64,000 bases of DNA. Origin: Nocardia colli. GTDB lineage: Bacteria; Actinomycetota; Actinomycetes; Mycobacteriales; Mycobacteriaceae. Positions 51,409 through 57,602 of this stretch are shown here, in pieces. The DNA lies in assembly GCF_008704205.1 (NCBI RefSeq), contig NZ_VXLC01000001.1, forward strand, positions 1,178,001 through 1,242,000, written 5' to 3'. The position numbers and the translations under genes are program-made. The notes beneath the pieces were generated by a model. It was not told where the DNA came from, did no database searches, and was given only the letters and a program-made list of their open reading frames with translations. Within the stretch, counting starts at the first letter, position 1; each line of letters starts with the position of its first letter.

Positions 51409-51656
51409 ACGTTGATTTCGACACCGTTCGTGTGGTTATTCGATTCGAGAACGGCTCGGACGATCCCAACGACTACCCGTACTACGACCACTGTGGGTTC
51501 GATCCTGGCCCACTCACAAACGAGCAGGCGCACCGGCTGTTGCAGATCCACTTGCACAACGAGTCTGTCCAGTGCAGGCAGCGGAAGGCGGCGCTGAGCA
51601 CGCTGGGGGCGGCAGGGCTGCTACATCGCTCCACACGTTCCGGGGTGCGGTCATGA
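51405..51656 (+). CDS. 83-residue hypothetical protein
   Basis: Starts MNVDFDTVRVVIRFENGSDD and overlaps the TauD-like stop by four bases (ATGA), so it is coupled to that gene. Acidic N-terminal half with DYPYYDHCGFDPG, helical C-terminal half. No family recognised. Coupling suggests a partner or tailoring role. Confidence 0.65.
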   Translation: MNVDFDTVRVVIRFENGSDDPNDYPYYDHCGFDPGPLTNEQAHRLLQIHLHNESVQCRQRKAALSTLGAAGLLHRSTRSGVRS

Positions 51657-52024
51657 GCGAGGCGATGTGGCGACTCCGGTGGCGCGGGCGGTTAAACGCA
51701 TACCAGCATGAGGAAGTTGAGGCGATCCTGCGGGAGGCCTGCCGGGCTGATCTGGAGACGCTGACGCGGATTGCTGCCGAGCTGCGAGATCAGGACAGTA
51801 AGCCACGTCTCCAAGACGAAATCGATGGTGTGGTGGCCCGGATACTGGGCGAGCCATCCGGAACGTCGAAGAGAGGGCGGGAGCGATGCATACCAGCAGG
51901 GGCCAGAGCCGGACGACGGGTACGGCTAACGGACTGGGCTAACGCGAGGTGCGGGTGTGAGAGTTGGCCTCTTCCCAAGAGTGCACGTCTGCCCACCGAT
52001 AGCGAATGGTACGGCCGTATTTGA
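51653..52024 (+). CDS. Hypothetical protein at the end of the TauD-like run
   Basis: Up to 123 residues, again overlapping the upstream stop (ATGA). The first 75 residues look like a real helical protein (AYQHEEVEAILREACRADLE, TRIAAELRDQDS); the rest is Arg-rich and overlaps the excisionase-like gene on the opposite strand, so the true end may differ from an ancestral form. No family recognised. Confidence 0.5.
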   Translation: MSEAMWRLRWRGRLNAYQHEEVEAILREACRADLETLTRIAAELRDQDSKPRLQDEIDGVVARILGEPSGTSKRGRERCIPAGARAGRRVRLTDWANARCGCESWPLPKSARLPTDSEWYGRI

Positions 52025-52157
52025 TGAACTTCGGCCCTGTTCCGTGATAGCGGTCGTTGGCAAGCCGCTGGGTGGTGGTTCGCAAGTATTCGGCCAGGTC
52101 CTCTGGCGTCGCCAGCGCTTGGCGGGTGGGGGACTGCGCTGCGCGGTGTGCTGTCAT
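51939..52157 (-). CDS. Excisionase-like helix-turn-helix protein (AlpA/Xis type)
   Basis: 72 residues containing a MerR-like winged helix of the excisionase family: ATPEDLAEYLRTTTQRLAND, then GPKFIKYGRTIRYRWADVHS with W-E-E-A-N. The start MTAHRAAQSP is chosen because the domain follows closely; a longer frame extends to 52268. Such genes sit beside the integrase and att site of tRNA-borne elements. Here the integrase is absent, although the att repeat is only 218 bases away. Confidence 0.75.
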   Translation of the reverse strand: MTAHRAAQSPTRQALATPEDLAEYLRTTTQRLANDRYHGTGPKFIKYGRTIRYRWADVHSWEEANSHTRTSR

Positions 52158-52374
52158 GGCGACGCAGGATACGCGGGGCCTGTAGATATCGATGTGCCCG
52201 GTCCGGGGCGGCATAGCTTGGCGGGCCGCAGCCGTCCGGATCACTTCGGAAGGTGCGTAGGTGGGCATAATTTGGGCATAACCAGGCCGATAGCGGGGTC
52301 ATTCGGGGTCACTCGCAGTGATGCATTTCGGCAGGTGGGGAGGGGTTCGAGCCACTGGCCAAGATCAAGCTTAT

Positions 52375-52402
52375 GGTTCAAATCCCTCCGCCACCGCCAA
52401 AA
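52375..52402 (+). repeat. att direct repeat, right copy (chromosomal side)
   Basis: Exact copy of 47403-47430. Orphan tRNA 3' end without the rest of a tRNA. A pair of TGGGCATAA direct repeats at about 52262-52279 could be arm-type recombinase sites. Confidence 0.93.
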
Positions 52403-52436
52403 GCCCCGCATCCGTGCAAACGGATGCGGGGCTTTT
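52399..52436 (+). terminator. Displaced original tRNA terminator at the right end
   Basis: Perfect 16-bp stem AAAAGCCCCGCATCCG and complement with a 6-base loop, ending TTTT. By position it is the chromosomal terminator of tRNA-Ser(CGA) before integration. Confidence 0.9.
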
Positions 52437-52448
52437 CATGCTTCGTAC

Positions 52449-52886
52449 CTAGCCCGTTTTGATGCAGGAGCTGCCGGTGTCCAGGCCGGTGCCGGCGACG
52501 TTGACGGTGGTGAATTTGGTCGAGGTGTATTTGCCTGGGTCGCTTTGGATGGCGGTGATGTTTTGCGGGCCGGGGCGGGTGGGGGTCCAGGTGGTGGTGA
52601 CGGTGTTGTTGGCGGGGTGGTGGATGGGGTCGCCGGGGAGGCGTTCGCCGTTGCCGGGGATGACGCCGCCGGAGAGCCAGAAGAAGACCGAGGCGGGGTC
52701 GTCGGATAGGTCGGTGACCGTGGCGATGATGGTGTAGCGGCAGCCGGTGACGATTCCCTCGGAACCGGCGGTGACGCTGACGCTGGTCATCTCGGCGTTG
52801 GCCGGTGGACCGGTCAGTGCGGCGGTGACGGTTACGGCCGCTAAGGCCGCCGCGCTCGCTGCGGCTCGAGAATGGGACCTGCTCAT
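52449..52886 (-). CDS. Secreted Ig-like hypothetical protein
   Basis: 145 residues. Signal peptide SRAAASAAALAAVTVTAALT with cleavage near ANA-EMT. The mature part is a beta-sandwich-like domain (GCRYTIIATVTDLSDDPASV, TPTRPGPQNITAIQSDPG), with Cys in TGCRY and SSCIKTG. GGGAGGTCAGC precedes the ATG, which overlaps the stop of the upstream HxlR gene (ATGA); an unusual coupling of a regulator and an exported protein. Confidence 0.78.
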   Translation of the reverse strand: MSRSHSRAAASAAALAAVTVTAALTGPPANAEMTSVSVTAGSEGIVTGCRYTIIATVTDLSDDPASVFFWLSGGVIPGNGERLPGDPIHHPANNTVTTTWTPTRPGPQNITAIQSDPGKYTSTKFTTVNVAGTGLDTGSSCIKTG

Positions 52887-53275
52887 CGTGCTGACCTCCC
52901 TGACTGGAATTTCACGATTGCCTCGCCGTTGATGCTGACCCAGTCCAGCAGAGCATGCAATCGTTCCGCTACTTCCATACCCATCGGGGTCAGTGAGTAG
53001 GTGACTTGCGGGGGAGTGGTCGGTTCCACCGCGCGATCGGTGAGTCCGTAATCGGTGAAGGTGCGCAGGTTCTGCGACAGCATCTTCTCGCTGATGCCAC
53101 CGACGTTGTCGCGCAGCACATGAAAGCGCATCGGTCCGTCGCGCAGGGCGACCAGGATCAGCACGCCCCAACGACTGGTCAGCTTGTCGAGGACGGTGCG
53201 GCCCGGGCAGTCGCTGTCGAATATCGCACTTCGTGTGGTGCCGGGCGAGCTGCTGGCCAGGGAACCTACCTTCAT
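52883..53275 (-). CDS. HxlR-family transcriptional regulator
   Basis: 130 residues with the HxlR winged helix: CPGRTVLDKLTSRWGVLILV, ALRDGPMRFHVLRDNVGGIS, and EKMLSQNLRTFTDYGLTDRA. The conserved Cys in DSDCPG could be redox-active as in related proteins. Divergent from the NmrA-like gene 62 bases away, a standard regulator-target arrangement. Confidence 0.93.
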   Translation of the reverse strand: MKVGSLASSSPGTTRSAIFDSDCPGRTVLDKLTSRWGVLILVALRDGPMRFHVLRDNVGGISEKMLSQNLRTFTDYGLTDRAVEPTTPPQVTYSLTPMGMEVAERLHALLDWVSINGEAIVKFQSGRSAR

Positions 53276-53300
53276 GACCAGAGCTTACTTCGAGGTATGG

Positions 53301-53330
53301 CCTTACCAAAAGAAAGCCGCTTTCGTAAGG
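53301..53330. promoter_or_regulatory. Inverted-repeat operator between hxlR and the NmrA-like gene
   Basis: Nested dyad: outer CCTTAC (53301-53306) / GTAAGG (53325-53330), inner GAAAGC (53312-53317) / GCTTTC (53319-53324). It ends seven bases before the NmrA ATG and lies upstream of hxlR, so HxlR binding here would control both genes. Confidence 0.65.
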
Positions 53331-53337
53331 TGAGCTC

Positions 53338-54192
53338 ATGGCTCAGACAAAGCAGGTTCTGGTGATCGGGGCGACCGGTCACGTTGGCGGACAAGTTGTT
53401 TCGAAGCTCGCGGACACCGAGGTCGAGGTACGCGCGTTGGCGCGCACGCCCGCGGCGGCCTCGTTTCCGGCGAGTGTCGAGGTCGTACCCGGCGATCTGA
53501 CCGCGCCGGAAACGTTGGTCCCCGCGCTGGACGGAGTGGATGCGGTCTATCTGACTTGGCCGAATCTGCCTGGTGAGGCCGCGAACTCGGTGATCGAGGT
53601 GATCGCCGAGCACGCGAATCGCATCGTCCTGCTGTCCTCCGCCGCGGTCCGCGACGACGTGGCCGAGCAGGACAACCCGATCGGCCGGGTGCACGCGCTC
53701 ATCGAACAACCGATCCTGGACTCGGCACTGGAATGGACCTTCTTGCGGCCCTACGGTTTTGCCACCAACACCTTGGAATGGGCACCGCAGATCCGGGCCG
53801 GCAACGTGGTACGCGGCGCGTACGGCGCAGCGTCGAGCACCTTGCTGCACGAAGCTGACATCGCCGCGGTCGCGGTGCTCGCCCTGACCACCGACAAGCA
53901 CCTCGGGGCACGCTATGAACTCAGCGGTCCGACGTCACTGAGCCGGGCCGAGCAGGTGGCGACCATCGGCGCGGCTCTCGGCCGCCCACTCACCTGGGAG
54001 GAGATCACCCCGGAGCAGGCCAAAGCGCAGATGCAATGGGTACCAGAGGAATTCGCCGACTTCATCCTCAACGGCCTGGCCGAGATGGTCGACACCCCAG
54101 GCCAGCCGACCACCACGATCCAGGAAGTCACCGGCGTACCCGCCCGCAGTTACGCACAGTGGGCCGCCGACCACGCCGCCGACTTCTCCTAG
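53338..54192 (+). CDS. NmrA/TMR-like NAD(P)-binding atypical SDR
   Basis: 284 residues. N-terminal Rossmann motif VLVIGATGHVGGQVVSKLAD, then LDGVDAVYLTWPN, ALEWTFLRPYGFATNTL and a C-terminal substrate part with WEEITPEQAKAQM. No YxxxK, as in NmrA and quinone-reductase QOR2-like members, which sense or reduce quinones. Its likely repressor is the divergent HxlR protein. Confidence 0.9.
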   Translation: MAQTKQVLVIGATGHVGGQVVSKLADTEVEVRALARTPAAASFPASVEVVPGDLTAPETLVPALDGVDAVYLTWPNLPGEAANSVIEVIAEHANRIVLLSSAAVRDDVAEQDNPIGRVHALIEQPILDSALEWTFLRPYGFATNTLEWAPQIRAGNVVRGAYGAASSTLLHEADIAAVAVLALTTDKHLGARYELSGPTSLSRAEQVATIGAALGRPLTWEEITPEQAKAQMQWVPEEFADFILNGLAEMVDTPGQPTTTIQEVTGVPARSYAQWAADHAADFS

Positions 54193-54193
54193 C

Positions 54194-54811
54194 TCAGGTA
54201 CCGCGGGAGAAAATCCGGATCGGCGACGGCACCCGATAACCCGCCGCCTTGATGAATTTCGCACCGCCCCTGGCTTCTTCGGGCGCCAGCGCCTGCGCGC
54301 CGAACGCGTTCAGCATCCGATTGATGACCCCGAACGTGGCGCCCACCCACACCGCCTCGTCGAAGGCCTCGGCGGAAACCCCCGCCTGCCGGACCTTGTC
54401 CGCGTCGTCCGGGGTGAGTCCGTCGGGGTCGCGGGCCAGCTTCCGGAGGAATTCGAGCATGGCCCGCGCCTCGGGCCGTAGCGGCGAGTCCGCTCCGTCC
54501 TGCAACGCGCGGTCCACGACCTGAATATCCACGTAGGCACCGGCGATCGCGTGATGCGCCGAGGTGCAGAACGGACACTCGTTCGCCTGCGACGTCCCGG
54601 TCGCGAAGATCTCGCGTTCGGCTACCGTCCAGAACGAGGGCCCGCGCATGGCCTGCTGGATGAGGTCCGATAGCGGCGTCCCGAAGAAATGATTCCGATA
54701 GAACGTCACCTTCAACACCGCGGGCAGGTCGATCTTGCTGAACCGCCGCATCATGCCGAACATCCACCGGGTCGGCCGGTCATGTCCGGATTCCACTGCC
54801 TCGAGCCACAT
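54194..54811 (-). CDS. Carboxymuconolactone decarboxylase / AhpD-like alkylhydroperoxidase
   Basis: 205 residues, all helical, with the AhpD redox motif in QANECPFCTSAHHAIAG (Cys-x2-Cys and His). Members reduce peroxides using a lipoyl or thiol partner. Translated just after the 54813-55139 gene (one base between stop and ATG), so both are probably made together. Confidence 0.88.
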   Translation of the reverse strand: MWLEAVESGHDRPTRWMFGMMRRFSKIDLPAVLKVTFYRNHFFGTPLSDLIQQAMRGPSFWTVAEREIFATGTSQANECPFCTSAHHAIAGAYVDIQVVDRALQDGADSPLRPEARAMLEFLRKLARDPDGLTPDDADKVRQAGVSAEAFDEAVWVGATFGVINRMLNAFGAQALAPEEARGGAKFIKAAGYRVPSPIRIFSRGT

Positions 54812-54812
54812 T

Positions 54813-55139
54813 TCAGCGACCTCCCCACGCGCGGCGAGCGGCCCGTAGCCGCCGATCGGCGGCCCCGTAAGCGGCGACGGCCGCCGTCTCGAAGATCTCG
54901 TCGTCGCTGTGTCCCGCCGCCGTCAGCCCGGTGACGGTCGCTTCGGTGACCCGGTACGAACGCTCCGCGACCAGGTCGGCGAACGCGGCTAGCTCCGGGG
55001 GAATGCCGTCACCACCCGCCGAATCGGTGGCCCGCCTGCGGATCTCCCGGCGAACCTCCGCCGGTAGTCGTCCGCGCCCGGACCCGAGCTGCTCACCGAA
55101 CCGCTGCCACTGCTCCTCCATCGACCGCGCCATCGACAT
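54813..55139 (-). CDS. Small helical hypothetical protein partnered with the AhpD-like enzyme
   Basis: 108 residues, starting MSMARSMEEQWQRFGEQLGS after a GGGGGGAC ribosome-binding site. The second half (LVAERSYRVTEATVTGLTAA, then HSDDEIFETAAVAAYGAADR) repeats the AhpD-like helix pattern DEIFExxAVAA but has no CxxC. It may be a truncated AhpD-fold partner. Tightly coupled to the next gene. Function unknown. Confidence 0.7.
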   Translation of the reverse strand: MSMARSMEEQWQRFGEQLGSGRGRLPAEVRREIRRRATDSAGGDGIPPELAAFADLVAERSYRVTEATVTGLTAAGHSDDEIFETAAVAAYGAADRRLRAARRAWGGR

Positions 55140-55195
55140 ATTGTCCCCCCGATTGCTTTGCCGCCCGGGCTTATTCGGATTCCCGGCGGCAGTAA

Positions 55196-56458
55196 TCAGG
55201 CGGGTGTCGCGCTCTTGACCGCGTCGGCATTGCGCCGCGTCGTGGTGAGCACGACCGCGCCGAGCAGCACGGCGAGCACGGCCGCGCCCGGACCCACCGG
55301 GAACAGTTGGTATCGCCAGATCCCATAGACGCCACCGGCGGCGAGCAGCGTGCCGGCCAGTGCGGGCAGCGTGGCGTCGCGTGCGGCGTACCGCGCACAG
55401 AACGCATCCCAGCGCATGCTGATCCGGACCACGAGGAACAACATCACCGCGCTGACCGCGATCCACAACGGCCTTGTCTCCCACCAGAGTTGTGGATCGG
55501 CAGGCAGCAATCGGGACGGCGCGAGGACCGCCACTCCGGTCAGCATCGCGTTGACAGGCACGTGCCAGAGATAGATGGTCATCAACAAAGGCACGACCGC
55601 CGTGATCATCCGGCGCACCGAGCTGCGCGGTTCCCACCCGGCCATCCGCCGATCCACCAGCGTCAGCAGCGCCAGCTGGACGACGGCGAGGATCGAGATC
55701 GCCGACGTAGGCGGCGCGAGATTGGACACCGGCGCATCGGCCATGCCGAGCGTGGTCGGAAAGTACGGCCCCGGCCCGACCATCACCACCAGCAGGCAGC
55801 AGCCGAGCACGGCGATCAGCAGCGCGCCGGCCTCGGCGACCCGGCGCAGCAGCCCGCGCGCGTGCACGACACCGAGCTGATGACAGGACATCCACACGAA
55901 CAACAGATTCCATTCGGCGAATCGACCGTCCCCACCGAATCGCAAGGCATCCACCCCGAACGAGCACCCCAGCAGCACCGCGGGCAGCAGCAACGGCACC
56001 CGATCGTGGACGAACACCGCACCGGGAGCCGCCGCCACCGCGATCAAATACACCGCGAGAAACCACAGCGGACTCGCCACCACATGCGCCGCGGTCACCG
56101 CCGTCCGCTCGGAATAGCCACCGAGCACGCCGATCACCGGCGCCAGCACCGCGATCAGCGCGAGCACCGGCGTGACCAGCCGCCGTGCCCGCGGCCCGAG
56201 ATACTCTCCGTAGCTCAACCCCGTTGCCCGCCAACGATCCACGATCAGCGTGTTCGCGAACCCGCCGGCCAGGAAGAACAGCGGCATCACCTGAATCAGC
56301 CAGGACAACGCCCAGAGCGGCCGCCCGTGCAGCGCGGAATCGCCGCGCACCACACCGTCGGTCACGGTGACCCGCACCGAAATCCAGTGGATGACCACGA
56401 CGACGCCGATGGCGAAGACCCGCACGAGATCGATCGTCCAGCTGCGCTGTCTGCTCAC
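55196..56458 (-). CDS. Acyltransferase-3 family membrane protein
   Basis: 420 residues with about ten hydrophobic helices. The essential His is in the first helix (IGVVVVIHWISVRV), and MPLFFLAGGFANTLIVDRW with the Arg-rich loop GPRARRLVTPVLALI follows, as in the family that O-acylates sugars and lipids at the membrane. GTG 56458 is chosen since SRQRSWTIDLVRVFAIG follows directly. Substrate unknown. Confidence 0.88.
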   Translation of the reverse strand: MSRQRSWTIDLVRVFAIGVVVVIHWISVRVTVTDGVVRGDSALHGRPLWALSWLIQVMPLFFLAGGFANTLIVDRWRATGLSYGEYLGPRARRLVTPVLALIAVLAPVIGVLGGYSERTAVTAAHVVASPLWFLAVYLIAVAAAPGAVFVHDRVPLLLPAVLLGCSFGVDALRFGGDGRFAEWNLLFVWMSCHQLGVVHARGLLRRVAEAGALLIAVLGCCLLVVMVGPGPYFPTTLGMADAPVSNLAPPTSAISILAVVQLALLTLVDRRMAGWEPRSSVRRMITAVVPLLMTIYLWHVPVNAMLTGVAVLAPSRLLPADPQLWWETRPLWIAVSAVMLFLVVRISMRWDAFCARYAARDATLPALAGTLLAAGGVYGIWRYQLFPVGPGAAVLAVLLGAVVLTTTRRNADAVKSATPA

Positions 56459-56656
56459 CCCTGTGGCGTACCGCCCCCGGCTGAACAGCGGATGAAATGC
56501 AGCGGCCGCCTGCGGTTTCGAGCCGGCGAGCAATAGTTTCGGCGGAACGGATATTTCGGGCGAACGGGGGTATACGCCGGATAGCTAAATGCGGGAAGGA
56601 CGTGGTGGCCCATGCGCCGTCGTGCAGTCCGCTCGAGACCGATGAGCGAGAGAAAC

Positions 56657-56857
56657 ATGAGAATCGGAAGCATTATTGTCTTGGTCTGGTTGCTGGTCGG
56701 CGTCGTCGCCGCAGCTCAGCGGGACTACTTCGACAGCGGGCCGGTGAACTGTGCCGGCTTCGGCACCATCGCCGTCACCGTGATCGCGGGACCGCTCAAC
56801 TACATGGGCGTGAATCCCAAGGTCGACGATTGCAATGTGCCGCAACCAAGTCCGTAA
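56657..56857 (+). CDS. 66-residue membrane microprotein, first of three tandem paralogues
   Basis: N-terminal helix MRIGSIIVLVWLLVGVVAAA, then RDYFDSGPVNCAGFGTIAV, and AGPLNYMGVNPKVDDCNVPQ. One helix and two Cys, with a conserved NYMGVNPKV core. GAGAGAAAC precedes the ATG. Function unknown; conserved in all three copies, so likely selected. Confidence 0.8.
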   Translation: MRIGSIIVLVWLLVGVVAAAQRDYFDSGPVNCAGFGTIAVTVIAGPLNYMGVNPKVDDCNVPQPSP

Positions 56858-57035
56858 TCCACGGAACCGGTGAGCGCGTACTGCGCACCGGCCCAACCTA
56901 TTCGGCGACCTCGCGCCCGGTAACGGGCGCGAGGTTCGCTGTCGTACGGCACGCAGGTGATCTCGGCGCGTTCGGCGCGTCGCGTCCGGCATCACATAAT
57001 GATGTTGCTCAGCGGACACCGACGAACGAGGCAGC

Positions 57036-57236
57036 ATGCGACTTGGCAGTGTGATTGTCGTGCTCTGGCTGGTGATCGGGGTGATCGCCGCGGGCCAGCG
57101 CCATTACTTCGACAGCGGCCCGGTCAACTGCGCCGGATTCGGCAGTACCGCGCTCACCGTCCTCGCCGGTCCGCTCAACTATGTCGGGGTGAACCCGAAG
57201 GTCGCCGACTGCAACGTGCCCCAACCCAGCCAGTAA
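57036..57236 (+). CDS. 66-residue membrane microprotein, second of three tandem paralogues
   Basis: MRLGSVIVVLWLVIGVIAAG, then RHYFDSGPVNCAGFGSTALT and AGPLNYVGVNPKVADCNVPQ. Same length and Cys positions as the first copy. GAGGCAGC precedes the ATG. Confidence 0.8.
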   Translation: MRLGSVIVVLWLVIGVIAAGQRHYFDSGPVNCAGFGSTALTVLAGPLNYVGVNPKVADCNVPQPSQ

Positions 57237-57297
57237 ACGGATAATCGCTGTTCAGGCGGGTATTCTCAGGTGGGGAGCACGGAAAGGGAGCGATGAC

Positions 57298-57558
57298 ATG
57301 CGCGACCGAGAGATTCGTGACCGCGGTGTTCGCGGACGAGCAGTGCGCCGTACCGGTCCCCGGATGTTCAGCACACTGCTGCTCATCTGGCTGGCCATCG
57401 GCTTGCTCGCCGCGGGGCAGCGCCACTATTTCGAGAGCGGCCCGACGAACTGCGCGGGCTGGGGCACGATCGCCGTCACGGCGCTCGCCGGTCCGCTCAA
57501 CTACATGGGTGTGAACCCGAAGGTCGACGACTGCACATTGCCGCAGCCGAGCCAATGA
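57298..57558 (+). CDS. Membrane microprotein, third tandem paralogue with N-terminal extension
   Basis: 86 residues from ATG 57298 (GGAAAGGGAG at good spacing); the conserved part starts at MFSTLLLIWLAIGLLAAGQ (57364), then ESGPTNCAGWGTIAVTA and NYMGVNPKVDDCTLPQ. The extension is Arg-rich. An ATG at 57364 would give the same 64-residue size as the others. Confidence 0.78.
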   Translation: MRDREIRDRGVRGRAVRRTGPRMFSTLLLIWLAIGLLAAGQRHYFESGPTNCAGWGTIAVTALAGPLNYMGVNPKVDDCTLPQPSQ

Positions 57559-57562
57559 AAAA

Positions 57563-57591
57563 CGCCCCCACCCGGTAGCCGAGTGGGGGCG
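57563..57591. terminator. Terminator between the microprotein genes and mmpL
   Basis: 9-bp stem CGCCCCCAC / GTGGGGGCG, 11-base loop, in the 44-base convergent gap; preceded by AAAAA, so it works best for the minus-strand mmpL transcript. Confidence 0.6.
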
Positions 57592-57602
57592 AGTCGTATC
57601 TA

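Larger units (their letters stand above)
47403..52402. mobile_element. 5.0-kb integrated island at tRNA-Ser(CGA), integrase missing
   Basis: Bounded by exact 28-bp direct repeats (47403-47430, 52375-52402) made of the tRNA 3' end and four following As. Each end is followed by its own terminator of the form AAAAGCCCC...GGGGCTTTT. The interior is clearly lower in GC than its flanks, with an excisionase-like gene next to the right end, two frameshifted genes and a truncated AraC domain on the left, and an intact cargo in the middle. I find no tyrosine or serine integrase, so the element is non-autonomous or decayed. Confidence 0.88.

Noticed and set aside
52158..52374. Integrase remnant at the right end of the island
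   Set aside because: I looked for tyrosine-recombinase C-terminal motifs on both strands and saw none; only short TGGGCATAA direct repeats.
52375..52402. Partial tRNA gene
   Set aside because: Only the T-arm 3' half and acceptor 3' strand exist; it is the att copy, not a gene.
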